A DNA stretch of 14,751 nt, taken from positions 18,790-33,540 of the forward strand of contig DKEU01000152.1 in NCBI GenBank assembly GCA_002452635.1. The letters are read 5' to 3'. This document shows, piece by piece, positions 1-5,495 of this stretch (within the stretch, counting starts at the first letter, position 1; each line of letters begins with the position of its first letter). The position numbers and the translations under genes are program-made. This DNA comes from Desulfovibrionaceae bacterium UBA6814. GTDB taxonomy: Bacteria; Desulfobacterota; Desulfovibrionia; Desulfovibrionales; Desulfovibrionaceae. Below the pieces are notes generated by a model. The model saw only the letters and a program-made list of their open reading frames with translations. It was not told where the DNA came from and did no database searches.

Positions 1-1
1 A

Positions 2-109
2 AAATCGTTTCTCTGGTCGGGTTGGCGGGAAGTGGTTGTGCAAGATGACTTCGGAGTTTATTATCAAGGAGTTACGAGGAGCGCGGGCTTTGAGACTGTT
101 TTGCGGTAG
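2..109 (+). CDS. Possible C-terminal tail of an upstream gene (partial)
   Basis: A reading frame is open from the window edge to a TAG at 107-109 and ends about 30 bp before a strong terminator, as expected for the end of a transcription unit. The 35 visible residues include a stretch VVVQDDFGVYYQGVTR, which looks protein-like, but I do not recognise a family. A second frame (3-203) is also open but runs straight through the terminator stem, so it is less likely. No start is visible, so this is only a weak suggestion that coding sequence enters from the left. The region is lower in G+C than most of the window. Confidence 0.25.
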   Translation, partial: KSFLWSGWREVVVQDDFGVYYQGVTRSAGFETVLR

Positions 110-141
110 GTCGGCGTTCCCTCCACCACAAATTTCCCCCC

Positions 142-182
142 AAAAGGGGCTGTTAGACGAAACGTCTAACAGCCCCTTTTTT
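142..182 (+). terminator. Strong intrinsic (rho-independent) terminator
   Basis: A perfect 18-bp inverted repeat (142-159 and 163-180) encloses an AAA loop. The descending arm ends in a run of six T residues (177-182). The ascending arm begins with four A residues, so the element could also work on the minus strand. It closes whatever transcription unit enters from the left and insulates the gene at 283. Confidence 0.9.
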
Positions 183-188
183 CATTGC

Positions 189-216
189 TTGACAACCGGA
201 TGATGAACCATAGGAT
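189..216 (+). promoter_or_regulatory. Candidate sigma-70 promoter for the STAS-like gene at 283
   Basis: A perfect -35 box TTGACA (189-194) is followed, after a 16-bp spacer, by TAGGAT (211-216), a 4/6 match to the -10 consensus. It lies just after the terminator and about 65 bp before the ATG at 283. The spacing and placement fit an independent promoter. The start point would be near 223, giving a leader of about 60 nt. Confidence 0.5.
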
Positions 217-282
217 GAGAGCTTCACTCTTTGCGAATCCTCTCTAGCTTTCCGGTGTCACTGATTTTGGAGAGTCGAAAAC

Positions 283-663
283 ATGCCCTACGAAATTACG
301 TGGAAGACTGAAGGCATACTCTGGACATTCCACGGTTCGCTAACAGGTGAAGACGCTATCCAAGCCAACTTGGACATCTATGGAGATCCGCGATTCGACG
401 ATCTGCGCTACCAGATTGTCGACATATCAAAGGTTGAACAATTCGATATACCTAGTGAATCCTTGGAAACCGCTGCGGCCATGGACGAAGCGGCTGCCCT
501 CAACAACCCCCGCCTCGTTGTCGCCGTGGTCGCCCCAGAGGGGGAAGCCTTGCGGGTGGCAGAAATGTACAAATCCGCCATGCGTTCATCCAGTTGGAAA
601 GTCGAAATATTTTGCTCAATGGAAGAGGCGAGGGAATGGGTCGGTCTCGAGTGCGGGGGGTGA
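283..663 (+). CDS. SpoIIAA/STAS-like domain protein, unknown role
   Basis: This 126-residue soluble protein resembles small SpoIIAA-like/STAS-SEC14-type proteins of proteobacteria. An N-terminal strand pattern is followed by a GDPRFDDLRYQIVDIS segment (about residues 34-49), a central strand LVVAVVAP (about 78-85), and a closing SMEEAREWV helix typical of these single-domain proteins. No enzyme motif is visible. The ATG at 283 is preceded by a TGGAGAG Shine-Dalgarno-like run (268-274). The gene stands alone, between its own promoter and a 147-bp gap. Three 60-base lines sampled inside it are 45-53% G+C, against 80% in tamB, which suggests recent acquisition or relaxed codon selection. The family call rests on sequence style only; the function, perhaps protein or lipid binding, is unknown. 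Confidence 0.65.
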   Translation: MPYEITWKTEGILWTFHGSLTGEDAIQANLDIYGDPRFDDLRYQIVDISKVEQFDIPSESLETAAAMDEAAALNNPRLVVAVVAPEGEALRVAEMYKSAMRSSSWKVEIFCSMEEAREWVGLECGG

Positions 664-810
664 CCCGCCTATCAACTCTCATGGAACTGCTGACGGCAGC
701 GTGGGCTGTCCAGCCGGGGCGGCCAGCCGGCCCGCTTCCTTGACATGGCCGGAGGCATGGGGTCTGGTGCAGGGGCACCACCAGCCCACCTCCCAACCAA
801 GGAGGCGACC

Positions 811-1395
811 ATGATCCTGGCCATCGAGGGGAGCCCGCGCAAGGGCGGCAACTCCCACACCCTGCTGGCGGCGTTCCTGGACGGCGTGGCCGAGGCCGGC
901 GCGGCGTACCGCGCGGTGCACCTGCGCGACTACCGGTTCGAGCCCTGCGCGGGCTGCGAGCAGTGCCGCCGGGACAAGATCTGCACCCGGTTCCAGGACG
1001 GCATGACCCTGCTCTACCCGCTCATCCAGGAGGCCCGGGGGCTCATCCTGGTGACCCCGGTGCACAACTACAACGTCACCGCCTGGGTCAAGGCCTTCAT
1101 CGACCGGCTCTACTGCTTCTACGACTTCGCGGACACCCGGCCCCGGGGCTGGTCCAGCCGCCTGGCCGGCGCGGGCCGCAAGGCGGTCATCGCGGCCATC
1201 GCCGAGCAGGAGGACCCGGAGAACCTGGGCGTGGCCCTGCCCGCCATGCGCCTGCCCCTCACGGCCCTGGGCTACGAAATCGCGGCCGAACTGCCGGTGC
1301 TGGGCCTCTTCGACCGCGGGGTCATCGCCAAGCACCGCCACCTCCTGGACCAGGCCCGCGACCTGGGCCGCGACCTGGCGCAGGGGCTGCTGTAG
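811..1395 (+). CDS. Iron-sulfur flavoprotein / NADPH-dependent FMN reductase family
   Basis: This 194-residue flavodoxin-fold protein begins MILAIEGSPRKGGNS; residues 7-15 match the phosphate-binding loop for FMN. A compact cysteine cluster C46-x2-C49-x2-C52-x5-C58 follows, the pattern that binds a [4Fe-4S] cluster in archaeal and bacterial Isf-type flavoproteins. VTPVHNYNVT (81-90) fits the second flavin-binding loop. The likely role is cytosolic electron transfer or reduction of quinones, oxygen species or other small acceptors, common in anaerobes; the substrate is unknown. I chose the ATG at 811 because GGAGGCG (801-807) precedes it at ideal spacing; an upstream ATG at 745 in the same frame lacks this. 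The 147 bp upstream show no convincing promoter beyond an isolated TTGACA at 740-745. Confidence 0.85.
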   Translation: MILAIEGSPRKGGNSHTLLAAFLDGVAEAGAAYRAVHLRDYRFEPCAGCEQCRRDKICTRFQDGMTLLYPLIQEARGLILVTPVHNYNVTAWVKAFIDRLYCFYDFADTRPRGWSSRLAGAGRKAVIAAIAEQEDPENLGVALPAMRLPLTALGYEIAAELPVLGLFDRGVIAKHRHLLDQARDLGRDLAQGLL

Positions 1396-1406
1396 AACAG
1401 AGGCCC

Positions 1407-1435
1407 TTGCCCCTTTTCGCGGGCGTGCGTATCTT
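1407..1435 (+). promoter_or_regulatory. Candidate promoter of hicBA
   Basis: TTGCCC (1407-1412, 4/6) and TATCTT (1430-1435, 4/6) are separated by 17 bp in the short gap before hicB, about 30 bp from the start codon. An own promoter is usual for toxin-antitoxin pairs. No clear operator palindrome is seen beside it, so how it is autoregulated is unclear. Confidence 0.4.
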
Positions 1436-1467
1436 CGGGGAACGCGACAACCCGTACGGAGTTGAGC

Positions 1468-1680
1468 ATGTCCAACGCATATACGGCGGTCATCAAGCAG
1501 GACGGCGAGTGGTGGATCGGCTGGATCGAGGAGATTCCCGGGGTCAACTGCCAGGAGCGGACCCGGGAGGAGCTCGTGGAGACCCTCTCTGTCACCCTTC
1601 AGGAGGCCATCGACCTGAACCGGGAAGAGGCCCATCTCGCCGCAGGCGCAGAGTACACCACCGAACGCATCACCGCATGA
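1468..1680 (+). CDS. hicB: HicB-family antitoxin (short form)
   Basis: This 70-residue protein has the HicB pattern: an N-terminal YTAVIKQDGEWWIGWIEEIPG strand-turn-strand, then NCQERTREEL and a helix LSVTLQEAID. It should fold like a partial RNase H, bind the HicA toxin and block its active site. Longer HicB proteins carry a C-terminal DNA-binding domain; this one stops after the core, so DNA binding is not obvious. The ATG at 1468 follows ACGGAG (1456-1461) at good spacing; a TTG at 1462 is possible but less likely. Its last codons overlap hicA by ATGA (1677-1680), so the two are translationally coupled, with the antitoxin made first. The immediate neighbour hicA makes the family call strong. 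Confidence 0.88.
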   Translation: MSNAYTAVIKQDGEWWIGWIEEIPGVNCQERTREELVETLSVTLQEAIDLNREEAHLAAGAEYTTERITA

Positions 1681-1862
1681 AACGCTCCCGGCTGATCCGC
1701 CACCTCACATCCCAGGGATGCGAACTCAAGCGGGAGGGTGCGCGGCACTCCTGGTGGTGGCACCCCGGCACAGGAAAGCGTTCTGCCGTACCCCGCCATA
1801 CCGAGATCAGCGATCAGCTCGCCCGGAAGATCTGCGCCGACCTGGGCGTAGAGCGCATCTAA
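1677..1862 (+). CDS. hicA: HicA-family mRNA interferase toxin
   Basis: This 61-residue protein is a textbook HicA: MKRSRLIRHL, a GCELKREGARHSWW segment containing the conserved catalytic histidine (H24), then GKRSAVPRHTEI and a final helix LARKICADLG. The fold is a small double-stranded-RNA-binding domain. HicA toxins cleave mRNA and tmRNA independently of the ribosome and stop growth until HicB is replenished. Its start overlaps the hicB stop (ATGA). The antitoxin-first order is the reverse of the E. coli hicAB arrangement but is common elsewhere. All expected motifs are present and the length is normal, so the toxin looks intact. It ends 9 bp from the stop of the convergent glycosyltransferase-like gene, with no terminator visible between them. 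Confidence 0.92.
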   Translation: MKRSRLIRHLTSQGCELKREGARHSWWWHPGTGKRSAVPRHTEISDQLARKICADLGVERI

Positions 1863-1871
1863 GCTCCCGGC

Positions 1872-2663
1872 CTAGCCCGCGAACCGCTCCCGCACCGCCT
1901 TGTGCAGCCCGGGATGCCGGTCGTACTGGTGAACGATGGCGGCCGGAACGCCCGCGTCGTTGAGGATGTTGCCCTGCGCGTCCACCTGCGGCGGCTCCTT
2001 GCGCCAGCCCAGGGTCAGGATGGGCCCGCCGCTGTCGTAGACCGTGGCGTCCGGGAGCACGCCCGAGTGCAGGAGCTGGTTGTGCACGCCCTGGTCGTAG
2101 CCGGCCATGTGCCGAGCCGGGGTGAAGGGCAGGAGCAGCGCGATCATCTTCACCACGTAGTCCAGGATGGCCGCCTGGCTCCCCACCGTGGTGCCGGAGC
2201 AGGACACGGGTTTGTGTTGCAGCTTTTCCAGGGCCGCCTCGCCCAGGTGCTGCCGCACCCAGCGGCTGGTGTAGGGGCACGCGCCCACGGTGCGGCCCCC
2301 GTGCTCCAGGGCCAGGCCCAGGCCCTCGGGCCAGGGGAAGGAGAAAGGATCGGCCTGGAACACCACGTCCCGCACGTCCGTGAGCAGGATGCGGCTAACC
2401 GCCTGCTTCTGCTGGCGCAGCAGCTCCAGGTACAGGAAGTAGCGCAGGGCGTTCACCGGGAGGTGGGCCAGTCCCGGGGGCGGGGCGAAGCGCACCGGCG
2501 TGATGCCGTAGTCCGTCAGGCGCTCGGCCTCCCGGGTGGTGGCCGAGACCAGGAGCACGCACCGGCCCGCGAACCCGCTGGCGGCCAGGGACGCGGCAAA
2601 GGGCCGCAGGTCCCCGAAGTGGTAGCCTGCGGCCAGGCCCAGGATCAGGCAGTCGGCGCTCAT
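1872..2663 (-). CDS. Putative GT-A fold glycosyltransferase
   Basis: This 263-residue soluble protein has features of nucleotide-sugar transferases. An N-terminal part is rich in hydrophobic strands. A RILLTDVRDVVFQADPF motif has D96 and D99 spaced like the D-x-x-D/DxD metal site of GT-A enzymes. A second acidic motif, GYDQGVHNQLL, includes D190-Q191, like the DQ motif of GT8 and nucleotide-diphospho-sugar transferase families. No signal peptide or membrane segment is seen, so it would act in the cytoplasm on an unknown acceptor. The start ATG (complement of 2661-2663) follows a modest AGGGA. It lies alone on the minus strand, convergent with hicA and divergent from the membrane-protein operon, so context does not reveal a pathway. 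The fold call is fairly likely; the activity is inferred. Confidence 0.6.
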   Translation of the reverse strand: MSADCLILGLAAGYHFGDLRPFAASLAASGFAGRCVLLVSATTREAERLTDYGITPVRFAPPPGLAHLPVNALRYFLYLELLRQQKQAVSRILLTDVRDVVFQADPFSFPWPEGLGLALEHGGRTVGACPYTSRWVRQHLGEAALEKLQHKPVSCSGTTVGSQAAILDYVVKMIALLLPFTPARHMAGYDQGVHNQLLHSGVLPDATVYDSGGPILTLGWRKEPPQVDAQGNILNDAGVPAAIVHQYDRHPGLHKAVRERFAG

Positions 2664-2706
2664 GGCCCGTCCCTATCCGGCCCGGGGCCGGGTGGCAACC
2701 TGCGCA

Positions 2707-2735
2707 TTTCCAGTCCCGAGGTTTTTTGCTAGACA
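2707..2735 (+). promoter_or_regulatory. Weak candidate promoter for the 2773 operon
   Basis: TTTCCA (2707-2712, 4/6) and TAGACA (2730-2735, 3/6) are separated by 17 bp in the 109-bp divergent gap before the ATG at 2773. The boxes sit in the most AT-rich part of this gap. A GC-rich inverted repeat (2736-2741 with 2753-2758) follows in the leader. The match is poor, so this is a suggestion only. Confidence 0.25.
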
Positions 2736-2772
2736 CCGGCCGTCGGCCAACCGGCCGGACCAAGGAGGTCCC

Positions 2773-3105
2773 ATGTCTGCGGATTTCACTGTGGAGCGCG
2801 GAGGCGTGGTGCGCGGCACCGTCTGGATGCTCTTCATCCTGGTGCTGCTCTTCTGGCTGCCCCTGCTGGGGCCGCTCCTGGCCGGGGCGGTGGGCGGCAA
2901 GAAGGCCGGCGGCGTGGGCACGGCCATCGCCGCGGTGTTCCTGCCCTGCGTGCTGCTGGCCGCCTTCCTGTTCCTCTATTCCACGGCCCTCAGCGGCCTG
3001 CCCCTGTTCGGGTTCATGGTGGGCGCGGGCAGCTTCCTGCTCCTGGTGGGCAACATCGGCCCCCTGCTGGTGGGGGCCATCGTGGGCGGGCTGTTGGCCC
3101 GATAG
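2773..3105 (+). CDS. Small three-helix membrane protein, unknown function
   Basis: This 110-residue protein begins with a short polar N-terminus and has three hydrophobic segments: about residues 17-37, 47-68 and 73-107 (the last could be one long or two short helices). Between the first two lies a glycine-rich loop GAVGGKKAGG. No catalytic motif is visible, and I cannot name a family beyond similarity in style to small conserved membrane proteins with a GPLLAG motif. The ATG at 2773 is preceded by a near-perfect AAGGAGGT (2762-2769), so it should be well translated; an in-frame start at 2662 lacks this support. It ends 8 bp before the YbaK gene and probably leads an operon with it. Confidence 0.8.
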   Translation: MSADFTVERGGVVRGTVWMLFILVLLFWLPLLGPLLAGAVGGKKAGGVGTAIAAVFLPCVLLAAFLFLYSTALSGLPLFGFMVGAGSFLLLVGNIGPLLVGAIVGGLLAR

Positions 3106-3113
3106 GAGACACC

Positions 3114-3593
3114 ATGTCCGACACCCTCTCCCCCTCGGCCCAACGGGTGCAGGCCGCCCTGGCCGAGCGCGGGTTCGAGTTCACCGTGGTGGAGCTGCCC
3201 TCGTCCACGCGGACCGCGGCGGAAGCCGCGGCGGCCGTGGGCTGCGAGGTGGCGCACATCGCCAAGTCCCTGGTGTTCCGCGGCGCGCAGAGCAACCAGC
3301 CGGTGCTGGTGGTGGCCAGCGGCGCCAACCGGGTGGACGAGGCCAAGGTGGGCGAGCTCCTGGGCGAGCCCATCGCCAAGGCCGACGCGGCCTTCGTGCG
3401 CGAGGCCACGGGCTTCGCCATCGGCGGCATCCCGCCGGTGGGCCACGACCGGCCCCTGCGCACCCTGGTGGACCAGGACCTCATGCAGTTCCCGGCGATC
3501 TGGGCCGCGGCCGGCACCCCGCACGCGGTGTTCCGCCTGACCCCGGCCGAGCTGGCCGACCTGTGCGGCGGCCGGGTGGCCCGCATCTGCTGA
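3114..3593 (+). CDS. YbaK/EbsC-family aminoacyl-tRNA deacylase
   Basis: This 159-residue protein matches the YbaK/ProX/EbsC editing-domain family, which hydrolyses mischarged tRNAs such as Cys-tRNA(Pro) or Ala-tRNA(Pro) in trans. Visible signatures are VAHIAKSLVF with the conserved lysine K51, the strand-turn LVVASGANRVD (65-75), and the glycine-rich GFAIGGIPPVGH loop (100-111) that shapes the active site. Its length is typical of a stand-alone editing domain. The ATG at 3114 is preceded by AGGAG, which overlaps the stop codon of the membrane-protein gene, indicating translation from the same message. Which misacylated tRNA it clears cannot be told from the sequence. I am confident of the family, less so of the specificity. 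Confidence 0.9.
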   Translation: MSDTLSPSAQRVQAALAERGFEFTVVELPSSTRTAAEAAAAVGCEVAHIAKSLVFRGAQSNQPVLVVASGANRVDEAKVGELLGEPIAKADAAFVREATGFAIGGIPPVGHDRPLRTLVDQDLMQFPAIWAAAGTPHAVFRLTPAELADLCGGRVARIC

Positions 3594-3636
3594 TTCCCGC
3601 ACACTCCCGCCCAACAGCGGAACCAAGGAGACATCC

Positions 3637-4023
3637 ATGCGCAAGACCGTGACCTACGGCCAGCCCCTGGAGACCGAGATCGGCTATTCCCGCGCCTGCC
3701 GCGTGGGCAACATCGTGGCCGTGACCGGCACCGCGCCCATGAACCCGGACGGCACCCTGAACTCCCCGGGCGACCTCTACGGCCAGTCCAAGCGCTGCCT
3801 GGAGATCATCGCCGACGTGCTGGCCCAGGCCGGCGCGAGCCTGGACAGCGTTATCCGCACCCGCATCTTCCTGACCGACATGACCCGCTGGAAGGAGGCG
3901 GCCAAGGCCCACGGCGAGGTGTTCGGCCAGATCAAGCCCGCCACCAGCTTCCTGGGCGCGTCCGCCCTCATCAATCCCGGTTGGCTGGTGGAGATCGAGG
4001 CCGACGCGGTCATCGAGGACTAG
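3637..4023 (+). CDS. Rid-family (YjgF/YER057c/UK114) protein, non-canonical active site
   Basis: This 128-residue protein has the chorismate-mutase-like Rid fold signatures: YSRACRVGNIVAVTGTAP near the N-terminus, a central LEIIADVLAQAGASLDSVIRTRIFLTDM, and the C-terminal WLVEIEADAV strand. Archetypal RidA proteins hydrolyse reactive enamine/imine intermediates from pyridoxal-phosphate enzymes with an arginine in PAR(S/T). Here that segment reads KPATSFLGA, with T103 where the arginine would be, so classical imine deaminase activity is doubtful. This variant is a recognisable Rid subgroup rather than an obvious mutation. AAGGAG (3625-3630) precedes the ATG. The gene lies 43 bp after the YbaK gene and one base before the GNAT gene, so it belongs to the same operon. 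Confidence 0.88.
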   Translation: MRKTVTYGQPLETEIGYSRACRVGNIVAVTGTAPMNPDGTLNSPGDLYGQSKRCLEIIADVLAQAGASLDSVIRTRIFLTDMTRWKEAAKAHGEVFGQIKPATSFLGASALINPGWLVEIEADAVIED

Positions 4024-4024
4024 C

Positions 4025-4474
4025 ATGGCCGCGAGCATCCGTGCGGCCGGCCTGCCGGACCTCCCGGCCCTGGCCGCGCTGCGCCGGGACTTCTGCGCGG
4101 GCGAGGCCCACCCCATGGATCCGGCGGCCACCAACCAGGTCCTGGCCCGTCTCCTGGAGCATCCGGAGTGGGGCGGGGCCTTGCTGGCCGAGGAGGGGGG
4201 ACGCGCCGCGGGCTACGCGGTGTGGACCCTGGGCTACAGCCTGGAGTTCGGGGGCCGCGATGCGCTGCTGGACGAACTCTACGTGGTCCCGGAGGCCCGG
4301 GAGCAAGGCCTGGGCGCGGCCCTGCTGGAGGCGGCCGCCGCCACCGCCGCCGGGGCCGGGGCCGGGCACCTGCACCTGGAGGCCATGCACGGCGACGCCA
4401 AGGCGGACTACTACCAACGGCTGGGCTTCACGCCCCGGCCCAGCGCCTACATGACCCGGCCCATGCGCGGCTGA
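4025..4474 (+). CDS. GNAT-family N-acetyltransferase
   Basis: This 149-residue protein is a single GNAT domain. The acetyl-CoA binding motif A is clear: LLDELYVVPEAREQGLGAAL (81-100), with the Q/R-x-x-G-x-G/A pyrophosphate loop EQGLGA. The conserved tail motif YYQRLGF (129-135) is present as well. It transfers an acetyl group from acetyl-CoA to an amine of an unknown small molecule or protein. The ATG is one base after the stop of the Rid gene, with GAGGA inside the end of that gene serving as ribosome binding site; translation is probably coupled. It ends the plus-strand operon and is convergent with the TetR gene across a 15-bp gap without a visible terminator. The family is secure; the substrate cannot be inferred. 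Confidence 0.88.
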   Translation: MAASIRAAGLPDLPALAALRRDFCAGEAHPMDPAATNQVLARLLEHPEWGGALLAEEGGRAAGYAVWTLGYSLEFGGRDALLDELYVVPEAREQGLGAALLEAAAATAAGAGAGHLHLEAMHGDAKADYYQRLGFTPRPSAYMTRPMRG

Positions 4475-4489
4475 GCCCGTGCTCCCCTC

Positions 4490-5092
4490 CTATTCCGCAA
4501 CCTTCGCCGGGTGCGCCTCCAGGGCCTCGGCGATGAAGGCCAGGAGCTCCTCCTCCAGGTCCGCCAGGTGGCGGCCGGTGTACAGCCGCAGCCGCACCGC
4601 GCCGGTGAGCAGGGAGAGCACCAGGTAGGCCGCATCCTCCACCGGCATCCGGCGCATGGACCCGTCCCGCACCCCCAGGGCCACGCTGACCTTGAGCTGG
4701 TCCAGCATCTTGTCGTGGATGCGCCGGATGTCCTCCCGGCACGGCTCGCCCACCTTGGGCATCTGGAAGGGATTGTTGCGGTGGATGAAGTCGAACTCCG
4801 TCTCCCGCTTCTCGTAGAACCGGCAATAGATGCACACCAGCCGCAGGGCCATGGCCAGGCCCGATTCCTCGGGATTGAACCGGAATCCCTGCTCCAGATC
4901 CGCGAAGAAGGTCTCCCGCACGTCGCGGAAGATGGCGGCCAGCAGCTTCTCCTTGGTGGAGAACAGCCGGAACACCGCGCCTTCCGAGACCCCCGCCTCC
5001 CGGGCGATCTCGTTCACCGGCGCCCCGGCGTATCCGCGCTCCGCGAAGAGCCTGGTGGCCGCCGCCAGGATGGCGGGTCTGCGTTCGCTCAT
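4490..5092 (-). CDS. TetR-family transcriptional regulator
   Basis: This 200-residue protein has an N-terminal TetR DNA-binding domain: ILAAATRLFAERGYAGAPV, then the helix-turn-helix NEIAREAGVSEGAVFRLFST (about 27-46), and KEKLLAAIF. The rest is the helical ligand-binding/dimerisation region typical of the family; it does not resemble a subfamily with a known inducer. The start ATG (complement of 5090-5092) has GGAG 9 bases upstream. The 212-bp divergent gap to the 26-codon membrane gene and tamAB contains inverted repeats suited to TetR binding, so self-repression and control of the divergent unit are plausible. This is inferred from position; many TetR proteins also regulate distant genes. 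Confidence 0.92.
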   Translation of the reverse strand: MSERRPAILAAATRLFAERGYAGAPVNEIAREAGVSEGAVFRLFSTKEKLLAAIFRDVRETFFADLEQGFRFNPEESGLAMALRLVCIYCRFYEKRETEFDFIHRNNPFQMPKVGEPCREDIRRIHDKMLDQLKVSVALGVRDGSMRRMPVEDAAYLVLSLLTGAVRLRLYTGRHLADLEEELLAFIAEALEAHPAKVAE

Positions 5093-5122
5093 GGCTCACA
5101 CTCCGTCCGTGTTTTCTCTTGC

Positions 5123-5151
5123 ACTCTAAGCCGGAACGGGCTATTCGAAAA
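5123..5151 (-). promoter_or_regulatory. Candidate promoter of the tetR gene
   Basis: Read on the minus strand, TTTTCG (complement of 5146-5151, 3/6) and TAGAGT (complement of 5123-5128, 4/6) are 17 bp apart. They would start transcription about 24 nt before the ATG at 5092. A perfect inverted repeat begins two bases upstream of the -35 box, where a regulator could interfere. Confidence 0.3.
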
Positions 5152-5152
5152 G

Positions 5153-5190
5153 CGAAGTCTCCACTTCGGAATACGAAAGCGTAGACTTCG
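5153..5190. promoter_or_regulatory. Nested inverted repeats, candidate TetR operator
   Basis: CGAAGT (5153-5158) and ACTTCG (5163-5168) form a perfect 6-4-6 inverted repeat. The longer half CGAAGTCT (5153-5160) is also exactly complementary to AGACTTCG (5183-5190), and two similar direct copies, CGAAAAGCGAAG and CGAAAGCGTAG, lie across the block. Such repeated, symmetrical half-sites in the divergent gap of a tetR gene are what an operator looks like. Binding by this protein is inferred. Confidence 0.45.
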
Positions 5191-5304
5191 GGGTGCTGTC
5201 AAGGCCGAAAACGATACACGGCCGAGGAACGCACGGACTGTCCGGTAGGGGTGCCCGGACGGCCGGAAGCCCGGCCACATTTGCCCTACTGGGCAGGAGA
5301 ACCC

Positions 5305-5385
5305 ATGGAATACGCACTCCCCCTCGTCATCCTTCTGGTTGTCGCCGTGATCGTCATCTACAACCTGCGGGGCAAGAAATCTTAA
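5305..5385 (+). CDS. 26-residue single-pass membrane microprotein
   Basis: An ATG at 5305 with AGGAGA (5295-5300) at good spacing opens a 26-codon frame ending in TAA at 5383-5385. The product starts MEY, has one strongly hydrophobic helix of about 16 residues (LPLVILLVVAVIVIY, about 5-19), and ends NLRGKKS with three positive charges, predicting an outside N-terminus and cytoplasmic tail. Such small proteins often bind and modulate larger membrane complexes. It is preceded by two small stem-loops (5261-5276 and 5282-5295), the second touching the Shine-Dalgarno region, and followed by a GC-rich hairpin. It lies between divergent tetR and tamA. I do not recognise a named family; the support is the ribosome site, the clean topology and the stop, not homology. 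Confidence 0.6.
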   Translation: MEYALPLVILLVVAVIVIYNLRGKKS

Positions 5386-5404
5386 TCCTGCCTTCCGCCT
5401 GCGC

Positions 5405-5430
5405 CGCCCGGCCGGCCTGACGGCCGGGCG
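5405..5430 (+). terminator. Strong GC hairpin between the microprotein and tamA; terminator or attenuator-like
   Basis: CGCCCGGCCG (5405-5414) and CGGCCGGGCG (5421-5430) form a perfect 10-bp stem with a GCCTGA loop, 20 bp after the microprotein stop. No T-run follows, so it is not a classic intrinsic terminator. It may be a processing or partial-termination site separating the small gene from tamA. Confidence 0.4.
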
Positions 5431-5495
5431 ACGCGTGCGGTCCGGCCCAACCCGGCCGTTTCCTTCCGGCTGCGGACGTGGTACGTACGCGCACC

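Noticed and set aside
3..203. An open frame in the third reading frame from the left edge through the first terminator
   Set aside because: It reads through an 18-bp perfect terminator stem and T-run, so it is unlikely to be the end of a real gene; kept only as an alternative to the 2-109 tail.
740..768. TTGACA at 740-745 as a promoter for the flavoprotein
   Set aside because: The matching -10 position reads TCTGGT, with no acceptable box at 16-18 bp spacing.
664..810. Search for an RNA gene, riboswitch or small ORF in the gap before the flavoprotein gene
   Set aside because: Only short GC-rich inverted repeats (such as GGTGC with GCACC near 766-780) and the ribosome site were seen; nothing above background.
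5200..5304. Possible riboswitch in the leader of the microprotein
   Set aside because: Small stem-loops are present (5261-5276, 5282-5295), but none of the conserved cores I can recall for cyclic-di-GMP, cobalamin, glycine or ZTP riboswitches fits.
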